The position numbers and the translations under genes were made by a program. From assembly GCA_020437875.1 (NCBI GenBank), contig JAGQVR010000191.1:1-5539 (forward strand): DNA of 5,539 nucleotides, given 5' to 3'. The notes beneath the pieces are model-generated. The model did not search any database. It saw nothing but the letters and a program-made list of their open reading frames with translations, and was not told where the DNA came from. The stretch's first letter is position 1; each line of letters begins with the position of its first letter. This document shows positions 1-5,265 of the stretch, piece by piece. Source of the DNA: Flavobacteriales bacterium (GTDB lineage Bacteria; Bacteroidota; Bacteroidia; Flavobacteriales_F; PHOS-HE28).

Positions 1-610
1 GTACGCGGTGCGCACCCCAAAAGCCGGCGTCCGGCGATGTGGTGACCCATCCGGTCGGTATGAGCAGGCCGAGCATCGACCCGAGCACCAGGACCGTCGT
101 AGCCAGGGTCAGTACCTCGCGAAGCGGCCAGTTGACGACCGCCCGTGTCCATGAAACATCGGTACCCCACTTATGCACGAGGTAGTATCGGTCGTTCCCC
201 AAGGGCACGAACAACAAGGGATCCACCTCACTGTCACAAAGCTTGAACCGAGCGGAGGGGGCCATGACCATGAACCCTTTGAGCGGTTCCTCCGCGACAC
301 GCTCCAGGTCACGCAAGGCGCGGATGGCGGTGTTCGGGATGGGACCCTTGAACAGACCTCCCGGCAGGAAGCGCAGGCGGTAACGGACGCATAGGGTCCG
401 GATGCTATTCAGATGGAAGACGCGGTCGGGATCCACACGACTGAGATGAACGATGTCCCGGCCCGAGCTGCTCAGCACCGCGGCGCGAAGCAGGTCATCA
501 TGCTTCTGTTCGGACCCGAGCAGCAGGTGCACCTCCTGCATAAGGTCCGCTTGACCGCGGAGCAAGCGCTCCAACCGTTCTCTTTCCTTGTGCGCAGCCA
601 TATCGTCCAT
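1..610 (-). CDS. Unrecognised protein with a C-terminal membrane segment (partial, runs off the left edge)
   Basis: Reading leftward from the ATG at 610, the frame stays open for 203 codons to the window edge, so the C-terminus is missing. I do not recognise the family. The N-terminal 40 residues are charged and helical (KERERLERLL, then QADLMQEVHLLL). Residues 50-150 look like a soluble domain containing the motifs YRLRFLPGG (77-85), APSARFKLCD (117-126) and PLLFVPLGNDRYYLVHKWG (131-149). A hydrophobic stretch at about 166-185 (VLTLATTVLVLGSMLGLLIP) is one probable membrane segment, and more may follow outside the window. There is no signal peptide, so the N-terminal domain is probably cytoplasmic. 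The start lies 32 bases after the DUF1883 stop on the same strand, with an in-frame TGA just upstream and no visible Shine-Dalgarno. A second in-frame ATG at 601 is possible. It is probably co-transcribed with the gene ahead of it. Confidence 0.75.
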   Translation of the reverse strand, partial: MDDMAAHKERERLERLLRGQADLMQEVHLLLGSEQKHDDLLRAAVLSSSGRDIVHLSRVDPDRVFHLNSIRTLCVRYRLRFLPGGLFKGPIPNTAIRALRDLERVAEEPLKGFMVMAPSARFKLCDSEVDPLLFVPLGNDRYYLVHKWGTDVSWTRAVVNWPLREVLTLATTVLVLGSMLGLLIPTGWVTTSPDAGFWGAHRV

Positions 611-642
611 GCTGATAACGCCGGGAACGGTGGATCAGTTCA

Positions 643-1044
643 TCAGCCCTCACTTCGCGACGCGAGGCTGATCTCCGACGCATGTTGCGCCGCATCCTCG
701 ATGCTCTCGCGGTCGATCGCGAACTGCCGGATCTCCGGTGGTGCGTCCATGGCGATCGAGGAGCGAACCAGTCCGTTCGGGGAAAGCACGCGGCAATGGG
801 CGGCCACCTCCAGCGGTGCGCGGAAGGTGCCCTTCTCCACAACGGCGGTCCACTGACCATCGTACGGGATCACGAAGCGGACCGGCGATTCCTCGAACAT
901 GCCACCGTGGTACGAATAGGTCTTCCCCATCCGATAGGCCTTGAGGTCGCGTGCGGTCATGAACTTCACCTTGGTCGGCTGATCGATCTCCACTTCGACG
1001 ATCTCCTTGCGCTTGGCTTCGAAAGAGCGGAACAGGAATTTCAT
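643..1044 (-). CDS. DUF1883 domain protein
   Basis: This encodes 133 residues. Residues 1-90 match the DUF1883 pattern as I remember it: a short N-terminal strand, an IVEVEI strand (15-20), a variable loop with YRMGKTYSYHGG (37-48), SPVRFVIP (53-60), a G-x-W (63-65), and a last strand ending in CRVL. The family is a small all-beta domain of unknown function. It occurs alone and, from memory, at the N-terminus of some bacterial TIR-domain proteins. Here there is no TIR domain, and residues 92-133 form a polar tail without clear motifs. There is no signal peptide or membrane segment, so it is probably cytoplasmic. It lies 93 bases downstream of the Usp gene and 32 bases upstream of the membrane-protein gene, all leftward. 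The ATG at 1044 opens directly onto the conserved N-terminal strand, which supports this start. Function unknown. Confidence 0.82.
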   Translation of the reverse strand: MKFLFRSFEAKRKEIVEVEIDQPTKVKFMTARDLKAYRMGKTYSYHGGMFEESPVRFVIPYDGQWTAVVEKGTFRAPLEVAAHCRVLSPNGLVRSSIAMDAPPEIRQFAIDRESIEDAAQHASEISLASRSEG

Positions 1045-1062
1045 TGACGGATCCGTTTGGCG

Positions 1063-1070
1063 TAAATATA
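1063..1070 (-). promoter_or_regulatory. Possible -7 element for the DUF1883 gene
   Basis: On the minus strand this reads TATATTTA, which fits the Bacteroidota -7 consensus TAnnTTTG except for the last base. It lies 18 bases upstream of the ATG at 1044. No convincing TTTG -33 box is found 19-21 bases further upstream. If real, the DUF1883 gene could be transcribed on its own as well as by read-through from the Usp gene. Confidence 0.3.
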
Positions 1071-1137
1071 CGCGATGCCGGGGGCGATCTCCATCCCGCC
1101 CGAACCGACCGGCACACCGCGAGCTTGTGCTTTGCTC

Positions 1138-1941
1138 CTAGAGCCGGACGCTCAGCACGGGGAAATTGGTGTGGTTCACGATATCCTCGGTGAGGCTTCC
1201 GTTCACCACGTGGAAGAAGCCCGTACGGCCGTGGGTGGCCATGGCGATGAGGTCCGCGTCGATGCCCTTCGCGAAGTTGAGGATGCCCTCCTCGATGCTC
1301 AGGTCGTTGTACACACTGGCCGTGTACTTCTTCAGCTCATACCGCTGCAGGAACCGGTCGATGGCCCGGTTGCTATCATCGCTGCGCTCGAAGCTGCGAG
1401 GGGTGTTCACCTTGAGCAGATGGATCTTCGGGTCGAACAGTTCTATGAGGGGGGTGAAGGCATCGAACTTGTCCACATCCTCCGGGGTGAAGTTGGAGGC
1501 GTACACGAGGTCCTTCACATCGAAATCCTCGATCCTGTGCTTGATGACGAGCACCGGCATCGGTGCCTGCCTGACGATGCGTTGGGTATTGGACCCGACG
1601 ATGCCGCCGCGGAGACCGGTGGTGCCATGCGTCCCCATCACCACGAGATCCGCCTTCTGCAGCCGCTCGTTCTTGAAGATCTCGTTCAGTCCCATCTGCC
1701 GAAGCATGAACTTCTTGAGCTCGATGCCGCGCAGGAAGGGTTGTTCGGGCACCTGTTCGAGCTTCGCTTCGATCTCATCGCGGATACGCTGGTTCTCCGT
1801 GTGGAAGTCCATCATCTGCTCGTACATGTGGACCACATCGATGACCGCACCGGTGAGCCTCGCCAACTTCGCGGCCACCCGCAGGGCATCGGTCGCACAT
1901 TCGGAGAAATCGTACGGAACGAGGATGGTTCGTATCGCCAT
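1138..1941 (-). CDS. Universal stress protein with two Usp domains
   Basis: This encodes 267 residues with two UspA-type domains in tandem, at about 1-134 and 142-267. Domain 1 begins with the typical RTILVPYDFSECA (4-16). It carries a complete nucleotide-binding motif G-2x-G-9x-G-S at G103, G106, G116 and S117, followed by PVLVIK. This domain therefore probably binds ATP, as known for Usp proteins with that motif. Domain 2 has the same layout (MATHGRTG, then NGSLTEDIV and FPVLSVRL), but the first glycine of the motif is alanine (A235; G238, G248 and S249 remain). It also lacks the VPxDFS start, having VYASNFTPE at 146-154. Tandem Usp proteins are usually cytoplasmic and induced by starvation or stress, and no enzymatic role is established for most. 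It heads a leftward gene set and is divergent from a SiaC-family gene. Length and both domains look intact. Confidence 0.95.
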   Translation of the reverse strand: MAIRTILVPYDFSECATDALRVAAKLARLTGAVIDVVHMYEQMMDFHTENQRIRDEIEAKLEQVPEQPFLRGIELKKFMLRQMGLNEIFKNERLQKADLVVMGTHGTTGLRGGIVGSNTQRIVRQAPMPVLVIKHRIEDFDVKDLVYASNFTPEDVDKFDAFTPLIELFDPKIHLLKVNTPRSFERSDDSNRAIDRFLQRYELKKYTASVYNDLSIEEGILNFAKGIDADLIAMATHGRTGFFHVVNGSLTEDIVNHTNFPVLSVRL

Positions 1942-1966
1942 GGTGATCGGGCTTCGTTCGACACGC

Positions 1967-1999
1967 TGAAGCTAGCAACGAACGGGGGACTGATGCAAA
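1967..1999 (-). promoter_or_regulatory. Candidate promoter for the Usp gene
   Basis: On the minus strand a TTTG (1999-1996) is followed after 21 bases by TAGCTTCA (1974-1967). This matches the Bacteroidota layout TTTG-N19-21-TAnnTTTG in spacing, while the -7 box deviates at its last two bases. It lies about 25 bases ahead of the ATG at 1941, and a GCTAGC palindrome (1971-1976) overlaps the -7 box. The -33 box is well placed, but the -7 box is imperfect. Confidence 0.35.
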
Positions 2000-2026
2000 C
2001 GATCGTCAGTTCTCCTGAAGGCCTCC

Positions 2027-2034
2027 TACATTCG
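2027..2034 (+). promoter_or_regulatory. Candidate -7 element for the SiaC-family gene
   Basis: TACATTCG agrees with TAnnTTTG at all fixed positions but one. It lies 11 bases upstream of the ATG at 2046 and covers the alternative in-frame GTG at 2034, which argues that ATG 2046 is the true start. No clear -33 TTTG is seen. The resulting 5' leader would be only a few bases long. Confidence 0.4.
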
Positions 2035-2045
2035 TGCGCAGCGCC

Positions 2046-2432
2046 ATGGACCTGCTACTGGAACTCTCCCCCACTGAAAAGACACCGGCCGTTTCCGTGG
2101 ATGGCACCAACGGGCACTTCGCCATCACCGGCTGCTCCATCCCGGAGAACGCCGACCGGTTCTACAGTCCGCTGCAGGACCTTGCCGAGCGTTACGCCCA
2201 AGCCCCGGCCGCCCGCACCATCCTTCGGATCGAGCTCACCTACTTCAACTCCAGCTCATCCAAATACCTGCTCGACCTGATGAAACTGCTGGCCGATGTG
2301 CATGCCAGCGGCGCATCGAGCGTGACGGTGGAATGGTGGTATGCGAAGGACGACCTTGACATGAAGGAAGCCGGGGAGGATTACCGTTCGCTGCTCGACC
2401 TTCCGGTAAAGTTGAAGGCGCGGACGGACTGA
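2046..2432 (+). CDS. SiaC-family regulatory phosphoprotein (DUF1987)
   Basis: This encodes 128 residues, the usual length for the family. Diagnostic segments are EKTPAV (11-16), GCSIPENADRFY (29-40), a strand then YFNSSSSKYLLDLMKLL (66-82), and WWYAKDDLDMKEAGEDY (97-113). In Pseudomonas aeruginosa, SiaC is phosphorylated by the kinase SiaB and dephosphorylated by the PP2C-type phosphatase SiaA. Unphosphorylated SiaC binds and activates the diguanylate cyclase SiaD. The reported phospho-site there is a threonine (T68). The corresponding position here is probably S69 in YFNSSSS, so serine may replace threonine (inferred from remembered family sequences, not aligned). The fold resembles anti-sigma-factor antagonists of the STAS type. 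No SiaA, SiaB or SiaD homologue is visible in the window. An in-frame GTG at 2034 would add four residues, but family N-termini and the promoter position favour ATG 2046. Cytoplasmic. Confidence 0.88.
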   Translation: MDLLLELSPTEKTPAVSVDGTNGHFAITGCSIPENADRFYSPLQDLAERYAQAPAARTILRIELTYFNSSSSKYLLDLMKLLADVHASGASSVTVEWWYAKDDLDMKEAGEDYRSLLDLPVKLKARTD

Positions 2433-2436
2433 GGGG

Positions 2437-3195
2437 TCATCGGCCCAAAGCCGAACGATACGCCCTTTCGGAGATGGTGCTCCCTTCCCGGAAGTAATGT
2501 TCCTCGCCCCAAGGGTGGGACACCTTGCGGTAGACAACCAGCCTATCCTCCTCGTTCACCGTCGTCTCCACCACGATCGACCGCCCTTCCTTGTAAACGC
2601 GCTCGCCCTCCTCGAGCTGCGGAGCAGGCTGCACCACCACGGGATCCGGTCGGGTCACGGGGTCAGGCTGCTTTTCCCGGGGTGCATGCTCCACAGTGCG
2701 TTCCTTGAGCGGCTCCTCCTTCGGGGGTGGCATTGGTGGTGGGTCGGTCAACAGGGTCGGCGGCGGTCCATCATTCCCGGGACCGGCCGGTGCTTCCGCA
2801 TGGTCGGTCGTTCGGGTCACCGGTGCCGGTTCCGATGGTGGAGGTTCCTGGATCGCCGCCGCCTTCTCCTCCTCACGACGCTTGATCAAGGCCTGCAGGT
2901 CCTCGATCTTCACCTTGGGATGCACGTTGTAGGGCCGTCGGGTACGGGCCTCCTTGTACTTCTGCAAAGCACCATCGTAGTCCTGGGCCTTGAACAGTTC
3001 CTCGGCACCGGCCATCAACTCCGTGAACACCACGTCCGCTCCGGCTTCGGTCTCCTCACGTTGTGCGATACGGGCCCGCTCCTTCGCACTCAACTTCCCG
3101 AACTCACCCGTGAGCTCATCGGGTTGTGCCTGGACCCGGCCTTCGCACAGCAGCGATGTGATCGCCAGTAGTCCATATATCGGCAGGTGCCGCAA
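2437..3195 (-). CDS. Secreted protein: TPR-like segment, proline-rich linker, C-terminal YRKVSHPWG domain
   Basis: This encodes 252 residues starting at TTG 3195. A longer frame from ATG 3318 exists, but its 41 extra residues are charged and would bury the signal peptide. From the TTG, residues 1-23 make a good signal peptide (hydrophobic PIYGLLAITSLL, cleavage after VQA23). Residues 60-110 hold one TPR-like helix pair (AEELFKAQDYDGALQKYKEA, then PYNVHPKVKIEDLQALI), as seen in many Bacteroidota envelope proteins. Residues 117-193 are a proline- and glutamate-rich spacer, likely disordered. Residues 198-252 form a compact domain, ERVYKEGRSIVVETTV followed by VVYRKVSHPWGEEHYFREG, resembling a tail I have seen on Bacteroidota hypothetical proteins. 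It is probably periplasmic, with the TPR and C-terminal domain as binding modules. Cys17 does not form a lipobox because the residue before it is leucine. Its stop is 4 bases from the convergent SiaC-family stop. Function unknown. Confidence 0.8.
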   Translation of the reverse strand: MRHLPIYGLLAITSLLCEGRVQAQPDELTGEFGKLSAKERARIAQREETEAGADVVFTELMAGAEELFKAQDYDGALQKYKEARTRRPYNVHPKVKIEDLQALIKRREEEKAAAIQEPPPSEPAPVTRTTDHAEAPAGPGNDGPPPTLLTDPPPMPPPKEEPLKERTVEHAPREKQPDPVTRPDPVVVQPAPQLEEGERVYKEGRSIVVETTVNEEDRLVVYRKVSHPWGEEHYFREGSTISERAYRSALGR

Positions 3196-3209
3196 GGTTC
3201 GTTGGTCGA

Positions 3210-3217
3210 TAAAGGTA
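3210..3217 (-). promoter_or_regulatory. -7 element for the secreted TPR/proline-rich protein
   Basis: On the minus strand this reads TACCTTTA, one base from TACCTTTG, which stands before two other genes in this window. It lies 14 bases upstream of the TTG at 3195 and downstream of ATG 3318, supporting the TTG as the start. No clear -33 TTTG is present; that position falls in the inverted repeat at 3225-3242. Confidence 0.45.
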
Positions 3218-3224
3218 TCGTGCG

Positions 3225-3242
3225 CGCGGTATACGTACCGCG
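3225..3242. repeat. Perfect inverted repeat, 7-4-7, in a divergent promoter region (possible operator)
   Basis: CGCGGTA (3225-3231), TACG, then TACCGCG (3236-3242) is a perfect dyad of 18 bases. It lies in the 137-base region between two divergent genes, in the -33/spacer zone of the leftward promoter and about 50 bases upstream of the rightward -7 box. The placement suits a repressor or activator site. It is too far from any stop codon and lacks a T-run, so it is not a terminator. A chance palindrome in GC-rich DNA cannot be excluded. Confidence 0.45.
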
Positions 3243-3291
3243 ACCGCCGGAAGTTCCGTTCAACAGCCGTGGGCCGGTCCGATGCCCAAGG

Positions 3292-3299
3292 TACCTTTG
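3292..3299 (+). promoter_or_regulatory. Bacteroidota -7 promoter element of the coiled-coil lipoprotein
   Basis: TACCTTTG is an exact fit to TAnnTTTG. It lies 33 bases upstream of the ATG at 3333. The ten-base string GGTACCTTTG recurs in front of the gene at 5266. A weak GTGG (3269-3272) stands 19 bases upstream in the -33 position. Transcription from here would exclude the in-frame ATG at 3282. Confidence 0.6.
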
Positions 3300-3332
3300 C
3301 CTTGGACGCACTGTCCACCCGATCACAACATC

Positions 3333-4172
3333 ATGTACAAGAAACTCATCCTCGCCGCCTTCCCGCTCCTGACCCTCGCCTGCGAGCAGGACCCCAAGAC
3401 CTCTGAACCGTACAAGCAACTGGCGGAGGACCAGCGACGCGCCACCGAGACCGTTGCCGACCGCGACTCCACGATCAATGAGCTCTTCGGCACCTTCAAC
3501 CGGATCAGTGAGAACCTGCGGACCATCCGGGCGAAACAAGGCGATCTGATGGCCCCGACCGGTTCCGGCGAGAATGCGGCGGACCTGGAGAAGCGCATGA
3601 TGGATGATCTGGCACGCATCGATGCCCTGCTGGACGAGAACAAGCAGTTGATGGCGAACCTGCGGAAGCAGGCGAAAGGATCGAACGCGCGGCTTACGGA
3701 ACTGGAGCGCACCATCGCCGAGTACGAGAACACGGTGAACGCCAAGAACGCAGAGATCGACACCTTGAAGGAGGAACTGGCCAGCACCAACAGCTCCCTG
3801 GCGACCATCATCGAGATGTACCGCGACAAGTCCCAATTGGCGGACCTGCAACGCAATGAGATGAACACGGCCCACTATATCGTGGGAACGGCCAAGGAAC
3901 TGAAGGAAAAGGGCGTGCTCACGAAGGAGGGCGGCGTGGTCGGCATCGGCGCCGTGAACAAGCTGAACACGGAGGGATTGTCGAAGGACCAGTTCACCGT
4001 GGTCGATGTGACGGCCACCCCGGAGATCGCCATCGGTGCGAAGAAGGCAAAGCTCGCCACCTCCCACCCGGCCAGCAGCTACCGCCTGGAGGACGGGACG
4101 CGCCTGGTGATCACCGATGCGGACAAGTTCTGGAGCGTTTCCAAGTACCTGGTGATCGTGGTGGAGCAATAG
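3333..4172 (+). CDS. Coiled-coil lipoprotein of the type named Cbp1-family adhesin in Bacteroidota
   Basis: This encodes 279 residues from ATG 3333. Residues 1-17 are a lipoprotein signal (MYKKLILAAF, then LLTLAC) with Cys17 as the lipid-modified residue, so the protein is anchored to a membrane. Residues 26-175 are almost entirely heptad-rich, charged helix (for example LARIDALLDENKQLMANLRKQ), predicting a long coiled coil with a short break near PTGSG (75-79). The C-terminal part (180-279) is a conserved globular domain: HYIVGTAKELKEKGVL (181-196), KAKLATSHP (238-246), then DADKFWSVSKYLVIVV (262-277). I recall this C-terminus from Bacteroidota lipoproteins annotated as Cbp1-family collagen-binding adhesins. 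Collagen binding is unlikely to be meaningful here, and the native role is unknown. The in-frame ATG at 3282 is rejected because it precedes the promoter and would hide the lipoprotein signal. It is divergent from the secreted protein at 3195 and convergent with the TPR gene, 31 bases away. Confidence 0.85.
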   Translation: MYKKLILAAFPLLTLACEQDPKTSEPYKQLAEDQRRATETVADRDSTINELFGTFNRISENLRTIRAKQGDLMAPTGSGENAADLEKRMMDDLARIDALLDENKQLMANLRKQAKGSNARLTELERTIAEYENTVNAKNAEIDTLKEELASTNSSLATIIEMYRDKSQLADLQRNEMNTAHYIVGTAKELKEKGVLTKEGGVVGIGAVNKLNTEGLSKDQFTVVDVTATPEIAIGAKKAKLATSHPASSYRLEDGTRLVITDADKFWSVSKYLVIVVEQ

Positions 4173-4203
4173 CAGGGCTCGCTCCTCCGGACCGTCACCT
4201 GTC

Positions 4204-5220
4204 CTATGGCGCGTTCGTCCGTCCTTTCGGCGTTCCCGGCGCGTTGTTGACCGGGGCGTTCACAGGGCTGCTGATCGGCGCGGGCAGCGGGTCCAATACC
4301 CCGGCGCAATCGCGTTGGACGAGTTCCTCCACCCCGCTCCCGTACATGTTGGTGAACCCGAGGCCCAGGGCCGAGCGCAGGTCCGCACATCCTTTCTCGC
4401 GCTCACCCATCGCCAGCTCAATGATACCCAGGTTGCGGAAAGCGTAGGCGTTCGTAGGTGTCTTCCGCACGGCGAGCCGCAGGTCGCGCAGCGCCTTCGC
4501 CGTATCACCGCTCTGGAAATGGCACCAGCCACGGTTACTGAAAGCGAAGCCGTAGTTCGGGTCCTGCTTGATGGCCCTGTCCATATCGGCGATGGCCGCG
4601 ATGTGGTCCCCTGCCTTCATGTGCAGGTAGAAGCCCCGGCTGTTGTAGTTGGCCGCATCGCGCGGGGCGAGGCGCACGGCTTCGTCCAGGTCGGCCTTCG
4701 CCTTGTCCGCGGAACCCAGCATGGCGTGGCATGCTCCCCGCTCGCGGAACATCCGCGGTGATCCGGGCTCCTTCCCCACGCCGGCATCGAAATGCGCGAG
4801 CGCTTCGGACCAACGTTCGCGAATGGCCAGGACCCGGCCTGCTCGGTACAGGTATTCCGCCGAAGCATCCGGCGGGATGGTCGGATGGATCAATGACAAG
4901 GCACTATCGATCCGTGCAGACCCGGTGAGACTTCCGATGAGGTCGGTGCGGTACTCCGGGTCCTGCTGGAGTTCCGGCACCTTGTTCAACTCATCCAATG
5001 CCCGCCTGTACTCTCCTATCCTGTTGAATGCCTCGGCCCTGATCAGGTGGAAGCGATCTGGAGCATCCTTCCGTGTAAGGGCCCGCTCGGTCAGGGTGAG
5101 CGCCTTGTAGGGCTTGTCGTCAACAAGGGCCGCGCGTGCCCTGGCCTCCAGCTTCTCGAACTGCGCAAGCGATGGTTGACCGAGGAGGAAGGCAAGGAGG
5201 ACCAGAGGGGTGGCGCGCAT
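4204..5220 (-). CDS. Exported tetratricopeptide-repeat protein
   Basis: This encodes 338 residues from ATG 5220. Residues 1-19 are a signal peptide (LVLLAFLLGQPSLA, cleaved before Q20), so the protein is probably periplasmic. The rest is TPR helices at about 22-54, 57-89, 122-155, 156-189, 190-223, 224-257 and 258-290. Residues 90-121 are a weaker repeat. The best copies show the TPR pattern, for example NRGWCHFQSGDTAKALRDL (229-247). The end of the repeats, GCADLRSALGLGF, then VEELVQRDC (277-305), is a capping segment common in Bacteroidota TPR proteins. The two cysteines, C278 and C305, could pair. Residues 306-338 are a proline/asparagine-rich tail. TPRs bind other proteins or peptides; the partner is not visible. 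The frame continues upstream to 5526, but that part overlaps the divergent gene and has no signal peptide logic, so ATG 5220 is preferred. Confidence 0.9.
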   Translation of the reverse strand: MRATPLVLLAFLLGQPSLAQFEKLEARARAALVDDKPYKALTLTERALTRKDAPDRFHLIRAEAFNRIGEYRRALDELNKVPELQQDPEYRTDLIGSLTGSARIDSALSLIHPTIPPDASAEYLYRAGRVLAIRERWSEALAHFDAGVGKEPGSPRMFRERGACHAMLGSADKAKADLDEAVRLAPRDAANYNSRGFYLHMKAGDHIAAIADMDRAIKQDPNYGFAFSNRGWCHFQSGDTAKALRDLRLAVRKTPTNAYAFRNLGIIELAMGEREKGCADLRSALGLGFTNMYGSGVEELVQRDCAGVLDPLPAPISSPVNAPVNNAPGTPKGRTNAP

Positions 5221-5224
5221 CGTG

Positions 5225-5232
5225 CGAAGATA
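5225..5232 (-). promoter_or_regulatory. Possible -7 element for the TPR gene
   Basis: On the minus strand this reads TATCTTCG, one fixed base off TAnnTTTG. It ends 4 bases before the ATG at 5220, so the transcript would be leaderless or nearly so. No -33 TTTG is seen at the right distance. It is offered because the 45-base intergenic region leaves little room for an alternative. Confidence 0.3.
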
Positions 5233-5249
5233 CCGCCCCCTCGACCGGG

Positions 5250-5257
5250 TACCTTTG
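5250..5257 (+). promoter_or_regulatory. Bacteroidota -7 promoter element of the WLMKNG-repeat gene
   Basis: TACCTTTG is an exact consensus match, within the same GGTACCTTTG string found at 3290-3299. It ends 8 bases before the ATG at 5266, so the 5' leader would be only a few bases. No good -33 box is seen 19-21 bases upstream. Confidence 0.55.
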
Positions 5258-5265
5258 TCCTGTTC

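Noticed and set aside
413..856. A rightward frame of 147 codons across the left two genes
   Set aside because: It crosses the junction of two well-supported leftward genes, and its translation has no family features.
1076..1114. Inverted repeat TGCCGG...CCGGCA after the Usp gene as a terminator
   Set aside because: The arms are only 6 bases with a 27-base loop and no T-run on the transcribed strand, so it is too weak to support.
1166..1969. A second rightward frame of 267 codons opposite the Usp gene
   Set aside because: Its serine/arginine-rich composition is typical of an out-of-frame reading. The equal length to the Usp protein is coincidental.
1075..2280. A 401-codon rightward open frame opposite the Usp gene
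   Set aside because: It is an antisense shadow in GC-rich DNA. Its translation has no recognisable domain, and the opposite strand encodes a complete two-domain Usp protein.
3145..3160. Lipobox-like Cys17 in the secreted TPR/proline-rich protein
   Set aside because: The residue before the cysteine is leucine, which signal peptidase II does not normally accept, and a good VQA cleavage site follows.
3090..4169. A 359-codon leftward frame opposite the lipoprotein
   Set aside because: The lipoprotein on the other strand has a signal, a coiled coil and a conserved C-terminus. The antisense frame shows only low-complexity leucine, glycine and arginine stretches.
4173..4203. Possible bidirectional terminator between the lipoprotein and TPR genes
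   Set aside because: I found only a TCCGGA palindrome and no stable hairpin or T-tract in these 31 bases.
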